DNA of 64,000 nt from Microcella humidisoli (GTDB lineage: Bacteria; Actinomycetota; Actinomycetes; Actinomycetales; Microbacteriaceae), in NCBI RefSeq assembly GCF_024362325.1, contig NZ_CP101497.1, forward strand, positions 434,001 to 498,000, given 5' to 3'. Position 1 is the first letter of the stretch. Every line of letters starts with the position of its first letter. Below the pieces are notes generated by a model. The model saw nothing but the letters and a program-made list of their open reading frames with translations, searched no databases and was not told where the DNA came from. This document shows, piece by piece, positions 8,005 to 16,436 of this stretch. The translations under genes were made by a program, and so were the position numbers.

Positions 8005-9129
8005 CTACTGGACAGCGGTCGCCCAGCGCTCGCCGAGCAGGGCCGCGGCGGCCTCGCTCTGCGCGGCGGTCGGCACCACGGTGTCCGCCGGCGCCTCGGG
8101 CAGCGCCGCGTAGAGCGCCTCGTCGATCTCGCCGTTCGCGACCATCGAGGCCTCGAGCACGGGGCGGGCGCCACCCTTCAGCCAGAGGTTCTGCACCTCG
8201 GGGCTGTAGAGGAACTCCATCCAGAGGCGCGCGGCCGCCGGGTTCGGGGCGTCCTTGTTGATGGCCTGGTTGTAGTAGCCGGCGTATCCGGTACCGGGCA
8301 GCACGACGACCTCCCAGTTGCGCTGACCGTCGAGCTCAGCGGCGTAGCCGTTGTTCAGGTAGTCCCAGTCGAAGACGACGGGGGTCTCGCCCGAGGCCAC
8401 CGTGGCCGGGGTCGGGTCGATCTTCACAAAGTTGCCGACCGCGTTGAGCTCTTCGAAGAAGTCGATGCCGGCATCGAAGTCATCGAGGGTGCCGCCGTTC
8501 TGCACGGTCGCCATGCCGACGGCCGCGAAGGCCGCGCCGGCCTGCGTCGGGTCGCCGTTGATGGCGACCTTGCCGCGGTAGTCCTCACCGAGCAGGTCTT
8601 GCAGGCTCGTGGGGGCCGGCACCGCGTCGGGGTCGTAGCCGATGGCCATGTACCCGCCGTAGTCGCCCCAGAACAGGCCGTCCTCGTTCTTGAGCTCGGC
8701 GGGGATGTCGTCCCAACGCTCGACGAAGTAGGGCGCGAAGTAGTCGGTGCTCTGCAGCGCGACGGCGAGACCGAGGTCGAAGACGTCGGGCGCGGTGTCC
8801 TGGCCGGCAAGGTTCTCGGCGGCCTGGATCTCTTCGGCGCTCGAGGCGTCGGGCGACGCCTCGGTGACCGTGATCTCGGGGTAGCGCTCGATGAACAGGT
8901 CGAGGATCTCGCCGTAGTTGGCCCAGTCGCGCGGCAGCGCGATGACGTTGAGCGCGCCCTCGGCCTTCGCGGCGGCCTCGAGGTCGGCGAAGGTGCCGAA
9001 GTCGGCGATGCTCGTGGCGGTGGCCGCGTCGACCTCCGAGGCGGGAGCCTCGGTGGTGGCGCAGGCGCCGAGCGTCAGTGCGGCCGTCGTCGCGAGTGCG
9101 ACAGCGGCGAGAGTGCGTGTGGTGTTCAC
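8005..9129 (-). CDS. ABC importer substrate-binding lipoprotein
   Basis: A 374-residue extracellular binding protein, family 1 (PotD/FbpA-like fold). The signal peptide ends in lipobox LGAC, with Cys23 as the expected lipidation site, so it is anchored outside the membrane. Segments such as LPRDWANYGEILDLFIERYP and GGYMAIGYDPDAVPAP are typical of this fold. The ATG at 9129 follows GGAGGATCC. It heads the importer operon, and the hairpin after it probably raises its level over the membrane parts. Substrate could be a polyamine, iron complex or organophosphonate; nothing in the window settles this. Confidence 0.88.
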   Translation of the reverse strand: MNTTRTLAAVALATTAALTLGACATTEAPASEVDAATATSIADFGTFADLEAAAKAEGALNVIALPRDWANYGEILDLFIERYPEITVTEASPDASSAEEIQAAENLAGQDTAPDVFDLGLAVALQSTDYFAPYFVERWDDIPAELKNEDGLFWGDYGGYMAIGYDPDAVPAPTSLQDLLGEDYRGKVAINGDPTQAGAAFAAVGMATVQNGGTLDDFDAGIDFFEELNAVGNFVKIDPTPATVASGETPVVFDWDYLNNGYAAELDGQRNWEVVVLPGTGYAGYYNQAINKDAPNPAAARLWMEFLYSPEVQNLWLKGGARPVLEASMVANGEIDEALYAALPEAPADTVVPTAAQSEAAAALLGERWATAVQ

Positions 9130-9305
9130 GGATCCTCCGGGTCGGGCCGCGGCGGCTCGGGCTGTGTTCCGAGCACGGGGAACCGCGACTGCTCCGCACG
9201 CTAAGCACGCTCGGTGACGCGCCGGGTCGCCCCCAGTGAACGGCCGGCAACGTGACGGCGACGGATGCGCGACCGGGGCCGCGCATGCGAGCAGGGCTCC
9301 CCCGC

Positions 9306-9311
9306 TAGCGT
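9306..9311 (+). promoter_or_regulatory. -10 hexamer of the ycaQ-like gene
   Basis: TAGCGT ends 6 nt before the GTG at 9318. Confidence 0.45.
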
Positions 9312-9317
9312 GGTGCG

Positions 9318-10538
9318 GTGCCCCGATTGACCGCCGCGCAGGCGCGCCGCCTCGCCCTCGCCGCCCAGGGTTTCGACCGCGCGCATCCGGCCGCCGTCGG
9401 CACGCGCCAGCTCGCGTCGGCGATCGACCGCCTGCAGGTGCTGCAGCTCGACTCGGTGACCGTCTTCGCGCGCTCGCACTACCTGCCGCTCTTCGCGCGC
9501 CTCGGCGCCTACGACCCGGCCGACCTCGATGCGCTCATCTTCGCCCGCCGCGGCCGGTACACCGAGTACTGGGCGCACGAGGCGGCGATCATCCGGCGCG
9601 ATGACTGGCCGCTCTGGCACTGGAAGCGCGAGGCCCTGCGCGAACGCTTCACGCTGAAGAGCGCGTGGGTGCGCGAGAACACGGCAATGCTCGACTGGCT
9701 GCTGCTCGAGCTCGCGGCGAAGGGCCCGATGACCGTGAGCGATGTCGAGCACGACGCCACCGAACGGCGCGGCCCGTGGTGGGGCTGGAGCGACGTCAAG
9801 GAGGGGCTCGAATACCTCTTCGCCTTCGGCGACGTCGTCAGCGGCGGGCGCCGCGGCTTCTCGCGGGTGTACGCGCTCCCCCACCAGGTCGGCCTCGCCG
9901 AGCTGCACGCGGTGGAGGTGCCCCGCGTCGAGGCGCAGCGCGAACTCGTGCTGCGCAGCGTGCGCGCGCTCGGCGTCGGCACCGTCGGCGACATCGCCGA
10001 CTACCACCGGCTGAAGATCGCACCGACCCAGGATGCTCTGCGCGCGCTGCTCGCCGCAGGCGAGATCGAGCAGGTCGAGGTGGAGGGGTGGACCACGGGC
10101 GCGGGCCGCCCGCTGCCGGCGTTCATCATGCCGGGCGCGCGCATCCCCCGCCGCATCGAGGCGACCGCCCTGCTCTCGCCCTTCGACCCCGTCGTGTGGA
10201 GCCGCGACCGCGCCCTCCGCATGTTCGGCTTCCCCTACCGCATCGAGATCTACACGCCTGCGCCGAAGCGGCAGTACGGCTACTACTCGCTGCCCGTGCT
10301 CGTCGACGACCGGCTGCTCGGCCGCATCGACCTCAAGAGCGACCGGCAGGCCGGCGTGCTGCGGGTGCAGTCGGCGTGGGTGGAGCCGGGCGGCTCACCC
10401 GCGGAACTCGCGGCGCGGGTGGCGCCGGTGCTGCGGCGAGCATCCGCGTGGCAGGGTCTCGGCGAGGTCGTCGTGACCGAGCCCCTCTGGGGCGACGCGG
10501 CGGCCGCGGTGCGCGACGCGCTCTCGCGCGTGCCGTGA
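9318..10538 (+). CDS. YcaQ/AlkX-type winged-helix DNA glycosylase
   Basis: A 406-residue protein of the winged-helix family once called DUF1006 or HTH_42, whose members remove alkylated bases and unhook DNA interstrand crosslinks. Residues 40-47 read QVLQLDSV: the Gln43-Leu44-Asp45 triplet matches the catalytic Q-hydrophobic-D motif of the YcaQ/AlkX subgroup rather than the QxQ motif of AlkZ. Later family blocks include YTEYWAHEAAIIR, WGWSDVKEGLEYLFAFGDV and LLSPFDPVVWSRDRALRMFGFPYRIEIY. It stands alone, convergent with htpX. Repair of crosslinks is inferred from the subgroup. Confidence 0.87.
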   Translation: MPRLTAAQARRLALAAQGFDRAHPAAVGTRQLASAIDRLQVLQLDSVTVFARSHYLPLFARLGAYDPADLDALIFARRGRYTEYWAHEAAIIRRDDWPLWHWKREALRERFTLKSAWVRENTAMLDWLLLELAAKGPMTVSDVEHDATERRGPWWGWSDVKEGLEYLFAFGDVVSGGRRGFSRVYALPHQVGLAELHAVEVPRVEAQRELVLRSVRALGVGTVGDIADYHRLKIAPTQDALRALLAAGEIEQVEVEGWTTGAGRPLPAFIMPGARIPRRIEATALLSPFDPVVWSRDRALRMFGFPYRIEIYTPAPKRQYGYYSLPVLVDDRLLGRIDLKSDRQAGVLRVQSAWVEPGGSPAELAARVAPVLRRASAWQGLGEVVVTEPLWGDAAAAVRDALSRVP

Positions 10539-10570
10539 CCGCGAGCGTTCGCCGTTATCGGCCGAACGTC

Positions 10571-10614
10571 GCATTGTCGCCCGAATGTTTCCGCTGCAAT
10601 GAGACTTTCGGGCT
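10571..10614 (+). repeat. Dispersed 44-bp intergenic repeat, copy A (diverged)
   Basis: Aligns without gaps to the copies at 20860-20903 and 48790-48833, with about two thirds of positions equal to the third copy. It can fold through GCCCGAA and TTCGGGC arms. It lies between the convergent ycaQ-like and htpX genes and may serve as a terminator. Confidence 0.55.
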
Positions 10615-10647
10615 ACACCGCTCGGCTGAGTTCGAGGCAGCGTCGGC

Positions 10648-11526
10648 CTAGAAGCGCGTCGAGTTCTCGATGAGGCGCTTGACCCGTTCAGCGATCGGCG
10701 GGTGGGTCTGGAACATGCGGTCGACGAACCCCGGCTTCATCGGGTCGCTGATGTAGAGGTGGGCCATGGTCGAGTTCTGGCGGCGCATCGGGCGGGCGTA
10801 GTCGCCGAGCTTCTGCAGCGCGCTCGCGAGCGCCTCGGGGTCGCGCGTCGTGAGGGCGCCCGTCGCGTCGGCGAGGTACTCGCGCTGCCGCGAGACGGCG
10901 GCCTGCACGACTGCGGCGACGAGCGGCGCGATGACCATCGCGGCGAGGCCGAGCACGAGCATGATCGGGTTGCCGTTGTTGTTGCGGTTGCCGCCCCAGA
11001 ACGCCATGCGGAAGAGGATGTCGGCGATGAAGCCGACCGCGACGACGAGGCCGAACACGATCGTCGAGACGCGGATGTCGTAGTTCTTGACGTGCCCGAT
11101 CTCGTGCGCCATGACGCCCGCGAGCTCGCGATCGGTCATGAGCTCGAGCAGCCCCGTCGTCGCCGCGACGCTCGCGTGCTTCGGGTCGCGGCCCGTCGCG
11201 AAGGCGTTCGGCGCGGGGTCGTCGATCACGTAGACGCGCGGCATCGGCAGGCCCTCGGTGATGGCGAGGTTCTCGACGATGCGGTACAGCCGCGGGTTGT
11301 CGGCCTTCGTGATCGGATGCGCGCCCGCGAGCCCGAGCGCCTGCGAGCCCGCGGCGAAGTACTGCACGAGCGTGTAGATCGTGGCACCGATGAGGGTGCC
11401 GATGAAGATCGAGTAGCCACCGCCGAAGTAGTAGTCGGCGAAGAGCCCGAGCAGCCCGATGATGATGACGAACAGCAGGATGATGAACACCGTGTTGCGC
11501 TTGTTCGCCGCAATGGCGCGATACAC
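10648..11526 (-). CDS. htpX: M48 family membrane metalloprotease HtpX
   Basis: A 292-residue membrane zinc protease that degrades misfolded membrane proteins. Two N-terminal membrane segments (about residues 13-30 and 38-58) are followed by the zinc motif HEIGH at 141-145 and a downstream glutamate in SRQREYLADATGA. Length is normal. It follows the LemA gene on the same strand, a widespread pairing in actinobacteria, 35 bp apart. Confidence 0.94.
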   Translation of the reverse strand: MYRAIAANKRNTVFIILLFVIIIGLLGLFADYYFGGGYSIFIGTLIGATIYTLVQYFAAGSQALGLAGAHPITKADNPRLYRIVENLAITEGLPMPRVYVIDDPAPNAFATGRDPKHASVAATTGLLELMTDRELAGVMAHEIGHVKNYDIRVSTIVFGLVVAVGFIADILFRMAFWGGNRNNNGNPIMLVLGLAAMVIAPLVAAVVQAAVSRQREYLADATGALTTRDPEALASALQKLGDYARPMRRQNSTMAHLYISDPMKPGFVDRMFQTHPPIAERVKRLIENSTRF

Positions 11527-11561
11527 CTAGACCTCCAGACGCGCGGTCGGGATGCGGTGGA

Positions 11562-12128
11562 TCAGAACTGCACGCGCGGCGGCTCGGCGATCGCCGCGGC
11601 GTCGGCAACCTCGAAGAAATCGCGCTCAGTGAAGCCCAGCCCGCGCACGAACAGCGTGTTCGGGAACTGCTTGATCTTCACGTTGAGCTCGCGCACGCCG
11701 CCGTTGTAGAACCGACGCGAGGCCTGGATCTTGTCCTCCGTGTCGACGAGCTCGCCCTGCAGCTGCAAGAAGTTCTGGCTCGCCTGCAGCTGCGGGTAGG
11801 CCTCAGCCACGGCGAAGATGCTCTTGAGCGCCTGCTGCATGTGCCCCTCGGCGACGGCGGCGTCGGCCGGACCCTGCGCGCCGAGCGTCTCAGCGCGGGC
11901 CTTCGTGACGGCCTCGAACACCTGCTTCTCGTGCGCGGCATAACCCTTGACCGCCTCGATGAGGTTCGGCAGCAGGTCGGCGCGCCGCTTGAGCTGCACC
12001 GTGATGTCGCTCCACGCCTCGTCAACGCGCACGTTGAGCGTGACGAGCGAGTTGTACGTCGCCCAGAGGTAGATGCCCGCGATGACGACGAGCAGGACGA
12101 GAACGCCGATGACCACCAAGAATTCCAT
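11562..12128 (-). CDS. lemA: LemA family protein
   Basis: A 188-residue protein with one N-terminal membrane helix (MEFLVVIGVLVLLVVIAGIY) and a helical-bundle LemA domain showing YNSLVTLNVRVDEAWSDI, the usual QLKRRADLLPNLIE block, and FLQLQGELVDTEDKI. LemA proteins commonly pair with HtpX, as here. Role unclear, probably envelope related. The ATG at 12128 has TATGCT ending 7 nt upstream; the open frame extends further but only as shadow sequence. Confidence 0.9.
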   Translation of the reverse strand: MEFLVVIGVLVLLVVIAGIYLWATYNSLVTLNVRVDEAWSDITVQLKRRADLLPNLIEAVKGYAAHEKQVFEAVTKARAETLGAQGPADAAVAEGHMQQALKSIFAVAEAYPQLQASQNFLQLQGELVDTEDKIQASRRFYNGGVRELNVKIKQFPNTLFVRGLGFTERDFFEVADAAAIAEPPRVQF

Positions 12129-12135
12129 GACGCAC

Positions 12136-12141
12136 AGCATA
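12136..12141 (-). promoter_or_regulatory. -10 hexamer of the lemA-htpX operon
   Basis: TATGCT ends 7 nt before the lemA ATG. Confidence 0.45.
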
Positions 12142-12216
12142 GGGCGGGGCTGACCGCGCCGACAGGGGGACTCCTGAGAGAATGTCCAGCAGACAGGTCG
12201 AGACGGGGGTGAGCGG

Positions 12217-13602
12217 ATGCGCAGGCGCGAGCGGCACGACCCCGCCCGCCGCGCGGCCCTCCATCGCGGGCTCGCCGCCCTCGCCATCGCAGCCACCGCA
12301 GCGCTCCCCCTCGCGCTCGCGCCAGCGGCACCCGCTGCGGCCGCCGCCGCCTTCGACGTTCCGCCGAGCGACTTCGTGGCGGGCTCGAGCGTCACGCTCA
12401 CGGGGTCGAAAGACGCCGGCAGCACGCTCGTCATCCGGCGCGACGGCGAGGTCGTGTGCACGATCACCGATCCGGATGCCCTCGCCTGGCAGTGCTCGGG
12501 CATCGCCGTGCCGAACGGAGTGCACGAGTTCACGGGCGAGGAGATGCTCGCCGACGCGTCCACCGCCCCGCTGCCGCCGCTGACCCTGCGCGTGCTCGCG
12601 GCGCCGGCGATCGACGGGGGCGGCGCAGCCGTCATCACCACGGGGCTGTTCAGCGGCACGGCGGAGCCCGGGGCGAGCATCCAGCTGCAGGCGACCGGCA
12701 GTGCCGGGACGACCATGCACACGTGCCCCGACGCGCTCGGCTCGGGCTACTGGTCGTGCGCCGTCGACCTCGCGAGCGGCTCGTACCAGGTGCGCGCACG
12801 ACAGTCGTCGCCCCCGATCGGGCCCGAGTACTCGGACTACTCGGCCGCCGTCGCCGCCGTCGTCGACCGGGCGCCGCCGCGCGCACCGACCATCACCTCG
12901 CCCCGCCCCGGCACCACGCCGCTCGGTGCCGTGACGGCGCGCGGCGGAGGAGAGCGGGGTGCCCTGCTGCAGCTCTTCATCGACGGCGCGCTCGCGTGCG
13001 AGACGCGCGTGTCGAGTTCGGGCAGCTGGGAGTGCCCCGTGCGCTGGCCGTCGACGGGCGACTTCACCGTGCAAGCGCTGCAGCGCGATCGGGCCGGCAA
13101 CTTCAGCGCCGCGAGCCCTCGCGTGCAGGTGCGCTACGAGCCGCCCGCCGCGCCGCCGCGCGAGGGGCAGGCGAGCGAGGCTCCCCGCGAGCCCGAGCAG
13201 AGCGCCACCCCGACGCCGACCCCGATTCAGCCCGACGAGCCGCGCCCGCCGACGCCCGCCCCGCCGCTCGGCGTCAACTGGGGAACCCCGACAGGCTTCG
13301 GCGGCTCGCTGCCGACGGCGTCGGAGGTGCTCGAGCGCGGCGGCTGGCTCGTGGCACCGCTCGCGGGCCTCGCCTACCTCGTGCTCGTCGCGCTGCCGCT
13401 GCGCGCGTTCGTCACGCACGTGCGGCCGCGCCTGCGACGACCGCGGCTCGCCCTCACGGGGCGAAACCGGGCGCCACCGTCGACGAGCCGGTCTCGCCCG
13501 TGCTCTCGCCGCGCCTCGTGGCGATCGGCACCCTCGGCGGGGCCGCGATCATCGCCGCGCTGTCGGGCGGCGTGGCCGGCGAGGTGCGGTACGTGCGCCT
13601 GA
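12217..13602 (+). CDS. Secreted Ig-like domain / membrane protein, N-terminal part of an apparent frameshift
   Basis: As read, a 461-residue protein. Residues 1-41 form a signal peptide ending in an alanine run. An extracellular beta-rich region follows with repeated bacterial Ig-like features (GSSVTLTGSKDAGSTLVI, GLFSGTAEPGASIQLQ, FTVQALQRDRAGNFSAASP) and several Cys near Trp (WQCSG, YWSCAV, WECPV). Next come a Pro/Thr-rich linker and a membrane helix VAPLAGLAYLVLVALPLRAF near residues 385-405. After about residue 415 the frame turns into Arg/Ser/Pro-rich noise while the frame one base back reads as membrane protein. One extra G in the G4 run at 13458-13461 would join both parts into a 666-residue protein ending at 14216. 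Confidence 0.6.
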   Translation: MRRRERHDPARRAALHRGLAALAIAATAALPLALAPAAPAAAAAAFDVPPSDFVAGSSVTLTGSKDAGSTLVIRRDGEVVCTITDPDALAWQCSGIAVPNGVHEFTGEEMLADASTAPLPPLTLRVLAAPAIDGGGAAVITTGLFSGTAEPGASIQLQATGSAGTTMHTCPDALGSGYWSCAVDLASGSYQVRARQSSPPIGPEYSDYSAAVAAVVDRAPPRAPTITSPRPGTTPLGAVTARGGGERGALLQLFIDGALACETRVSSSGSWECPVRWPSTGDFTVQALQRDRAGNFSAASPRVQVRYEPPAAPPREGQASEAPREPEQSATPTPTPIQPDEPRPPTPAPPLGVNWGTPTGFGGSLPTASEVLERGGWLVAPLAGLAYLVLVALPLRAFVTHVRPRLRRPRLALTGRNRAPPSTSRSRPCSRRASWRSAPSAGPRSSPRCRAAWPARCGTCA

Positions 13603-14216
13603 CGGCCGCGATCGGGCTCGGCCTGCTGCTGCTCAACCTCGTCGCGGTGCTGCTGCCCGCGCGCATCGCCGGCCGCGTCGCGCGGGTCGAGGTGGTCGTG
13701 CGGCTGCTGCCCGGAATCCTGCTCGTCGCCCTCGCCGCCGCGCTGCTGTCGCGATTCGGGGGGCTGCAGCCCCCGCTGCTCGCGGGCGTGCTCATCGCGG
13801 CGAGCGCTGCCGCCGGCGCAGGCCGCCGCGCGCAGGCGGGCATCGCCGTGGCGCAGTCGAGCGGCGTCGCCGCACTCGCGCTTCTCGCCTGGGCCGCGCA
13901 CGACGTGCTCACGCCCAGCACGGGGTTCTGGATGTCATTCGCGAGCGAGACGGCGGCCGCGGTCGCCCTCGGCGGGCTCGGCTCGCTGCTCATGCTGCTG
14001 CTGCCCGTCGGCCCGCTGCCGGGCCGCACACTGTATGCGGTCTCGCCGCCCGCGTGGGCCGTCGTGGCACTCGCCGCGGCGACCCTGGCCGCAGCGATCC
14101 TCGCGTCCGGTCCCGCCTTCCCGCTCGCGGCGCTCGTGCTCGCGGGCGCGGCGACGGGAGCCGTGCTGACCGCGGCGGTCGTATGGGTGCGGTGGGTGGC
14201 GCCCGCCTGGCGCTAA
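13500..14216 (+). CDS. Polytopic membrane protein, C-terminal part of the apparent frameshift
   Basis: From GTG at 13500 this frame gives 238 residues with about seven hydrophobic segments (for example LVAIGTLGGAAIIAALSGG, LLLLNLVAVLLP and AWAVVALAAATLAAAILASG). The sensible sequence already begins near 13460 (GAKPGATVDEP), before any start codon, which argues that it is the continuation of the upstream secreted domain rather than a separate gene. No family recognised. Confidence 0.55.
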   Translation: MLSPRLVAIGTLGGAAIIAALSGGVAGEVRYVRLTAAIGLGLLLLNLVAVLLPARIAGRVARVEVVVRLLPGILLVALAAALLSRFGGLQPPLLAGVLIAASAAAGAGRRAQAGIAVAQSSGVAALALLAWAAHDVLTPSTGFWMSFASETAAAVALGGLGSLLMLLLPVGPLPGRTLYAVSPPAWAVVALAAATLAAAILASGPAFPLAALVLAGAATGAVLTAAVVWVRWVAPAWR

Positions 14217-15394
14217 GCGGCGGCGCGCTCGAGCACGCAGCGACGCAGCGCGTCGATGATGCTCGTCGCGCGAGGGTCGTCAGCCTCCATGACGTTCGTC
14301 ACGAAGGCGAAGCCCACCTCGTGCACGGGGTCGGCGAAGGCCACCTGCCCCCCGGCGCCGTCGTGCCCGAAGCTCGCCGCCGTGAGGTAGCGGCGCGCCG
14401 CAGAGTCGAGCTGGAAGCCCATCCCCCAGCGCGGCCAGGGCGGCGGGGCCGAGAAGAACGGATGCCCGTCGGACTGCACGCGCAGCGCCTCGTCGAGGGT
14501 GTCGTCATCGAGCAGGCGCACCCCGCCCTCGGAGACGACGGTCGACGACCAGATCGTGGCGAGCGCGCGCGCCGTGGCGATACCGCCCGCGGCAGGGAAC
14601 TCGGCAGCGTGCAGGCGCGGATCGTTGAACCCGCCGTCGTCCGACACGAGCGCAGCGGGCAGCGCGCCGCCGAGCGTCATGGCGCGCTCGGGCCAATCGA
14701 TGACCCCGGGCACGCGCGCAGCCGCCTGCGTGTCGATGAGCGCGTGGAGCGTCTGCCCCACCGTGAGGTGCGAGACCCGGGGCTCGAGCTCGGCCGGCAG
14801 CCCGATCCATGCCTCGACGCCAAGGGGCCGCGCCACCGCCTCGGCGAAGTAGGCGCCGGGGCTCATGCCGGTCACCCGGCGGATGATCTCTCCTGCGAGC
14901 CAGCCCTGCGTGATCGCGTGATACGCGTAGGCGTAGCCGGGCTGCCAGAGCGGTGCCTGCTCGGCGAGCGCCGTGGTCACGGTCGACCAGTCGAGCAGAT
15001 CGTCGGTCGAGAAGTCGCGCACGGGAGCGTTGAGTCCCGAGCGGTGCCCGAGCACGTGGCGCACGAGCACCTTCTGCTTGCCCGCCTGGGCGAACTCCGG
15101 CCAGTAGTCGGCGACGGGCGCGTGATAGTCGAGGCGCCCCTCCTGCACGAGGCGGGCGGCGAGCACGGCGGTGAGCCCTTTCGTGCACGAGAACACGACA
15201 TTGAGCGTGTCGTGCTGCCACGGCTCGCCCGTGCGCACGTCGCGCACGCCGCCGTGCAGATCGACGACCGGCACACCTCCCACGCGCACCGCGAGGGCGG
15301 CCCCCATTCGCTCATGACCCGCGAAGGCGCGTTCGAACGCCTCGCCCACCGGCTCGAATCCCGCCGCGACCGTTCCCGACGTGACGGCAGTCAT
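14213..15394 (-). CDS. Serine hydrolase, beta-lactamase / EstB family
   Basis: A 393-residue class C beta-lactamase-fold hydrolase. The nucleophile motif is SCTK (in NVVFSCTKGLTAVLAARL, near residue 70) and the Tyr motif is in GYAYAYHAITQGWLAGE. No signal peptide is visible, so it probably acts in the cytoplasm as an esterase rather than an antibiotic-resistance enzyme. The ATG at 15394 overlaps the end of the GH32-like gene, placing it last in the sugar operon; it may remove acyl groups from the imported sugar, which is inference. Confidence 0.85.
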   Translation of the reverse strand: MTAVTSGTVAAGFEPVGEAFERAFAGHERMGAALAVRVGGVPVVDLHGGVRDVRTGEPWQHDTLNVVFSCTKGLTAVLAARLVQEGRLDYHAPVADYWPEFAQAGKQKVLVRHVLGHRSGLNAPVRDFSTDDLLDWSTVTTALAEQAPLWQPGYAYAYHAITQGWLAGEIIRRVTGMSPGAYFAEAVARPLGVEAWIGLPAELEPRVSHLTVGQTLHALIDTQAAARVPGVIDWPERAMTLGGALPAALVSDDGGFNDPRLHAAEFPAAGGIATARALATIWSSTVVSEGGVRLLDDDTLDEALRVQSDGHPFFSAPPPWPRWGMGFQLDSAARRYLTAASFGHDGAGGQVAFADPVHEVGFAFVTNVMEADDPRATSIIDALRRCVLERAAA

Positions 15395-16383
15395 GCGCCT
15401 GCCACCGCCTCGACGGCGATCTGCAGAGCATCCTGAACGGCCGACCACTCGAGCGGCATCGGTCCGGCGATGCCGCCCACGAACGCGCCATGCTCGTCGA
15501 GGTTGCGGAAGGCGAACAGCTGCCAGGCGCCCGAACGGTCCTGCACGGCGCGCGCCGCATAGAGCGACTCGTCGTGCACGAGGTGCGCTGCCGCGGCGTC
15601 CACCACGGCTCCGCGCGCACCGAGAGCGTCATCCGCGGCGACGGCCCAGATGCCGCCGCGCTGACCGTCGGCCTCGCGCGCTCCCGCGAGCGCGGGGGTG
15701 TCGCACGAGAACAGCAGCACGCGCCGGCCGTCGATGTCGATGAGCTGCGGCACCTCGAGGTGCCGGAAGCCGGCACCGGGCGCCGTGAGGGCCTCGACGG
15801 CCGACCACGAGACCAGATCGGGCGACGTCGCCACGCCGACCACCCCGCGGTCGAGCTCGTCAGCCCCGGTGCGCGCGCGGGCCGTGAGGAGCATCCACCA
15901 GCCGCCATCGGGGTCGGGCATGACCCACGGATCCCGCCACGCCTCCTCCGGCCACACGGAATCGCCGAGCCGCTCGTAGAGCGCGGCGTCGGCCGAGAGC
16001 GATCGCTCGGGATGCTTGACCCAGGTGTGCAGGTCGCGCGAGGTGGCCACCGCCACCGTCTCGATGTTGTCGTGGGCGTCAGGCCGCAGGAACCGCGACC
16101 CGGTGTAGAACATGTGCCAGGTGCCCTCGGCGTCGCGCACGACGCTGCCCGTCCACGTCGCGTGCGCGTCGACCGCATCGCCGCCGCTCGGCTCGAGGCA
16201 CACCCCGAGGTCGGTCCACTCGCGCAGGTCGGTCGAGACCGCGTGGCCGATGCGCGCGTTGCGGTGCCGCAGGTGCGGGTCGCCGAGCGAGCGCGGCGCG
16301 TGCAAGTAGAAGAGGTGGAACTGCTCGCCGTCGTCGGCGAACCAGAAGTCCCAGACCCAGTGGTCGCGGAGGGAGAACGGCAT
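15391..16383 (-). CDS. Glycoside hydrolase, GH32/GH43/GH68-like five-bladed propeller
   Basis: A protein of about 330 residues resembling fructan-active hydrolases. Its N-terminus FSLRDHWVWDFWFADDGEQFHLFYLHAP aligns with the first blade where GH32 enzymes have the nucleophile motif WMNDPNG; here the aspartate is in VWDFWF. RDP is present in EEAWRDPWVMPDPDGGW. The third block reads RHLEVPQLIDID, with Glu in the place of the EC acid/base motif. Cytoplasmic, no signal peptide. An alternative start at 16437, overlapping the permease stop, would add 18 residues. Neighbouring sugar permeases and LacI regulator support sugar breakdown; substrate unknown. Confidence 0.75.
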   Translation of the reverse strand: MPFSLRDHWVWDFWFADDGEQFHLFYLHAPRSLGDPHLRHRNARIGHAVSTDLREWTDLGVCLEPSGGDAVDAHATWTGSVVRDAEGTWHMFYTGSRFLRPDAHDNIETVAVATSRDLHTWVKHPERSLSADAALYERLGDSVWPEEAWRDPWVMPDPDGGWWMLLTARARTGADELDRGVVGVATSPDLVSWSAVEALTAPGAGFRHLEVPQLIDIDGRRVLLFSCDTPALAGAREADGQRGGIWAVAADDALGARGAVVDAAAAHLVHDESLYAARAVQDRSGAWQLFAFRNLDEHGAFVGGIAGPMPLEWSAVQDALQIAVEAVAGA

Positions 16384-16436
16384 GGTGGCCCTATCTGAGA
16401 GTGGTGGAGGAGGGTCGGTCGCGCGAGTGCTGGGCA

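Noticed and set aside
9130..9305. Riboswitch in the leader of the ABC importer
   Set aside because: No TPP, cobalamin, glycine or SAM riboswitch core motif was recognised, and no clear multi-helix junction by eye.
13440..13480. Programmed -1 ribosomal frameshift
   Set aside because: No X XXY YYZ slippery heptamer in the upstream frame; a simple G-run indel explains the shift better.
14213..15394. Antibiotic-resistance beta-lactamase
   Set aside because: No signal peptide, and the operon context is sugar use; esterase-type members of this fold are more likely.
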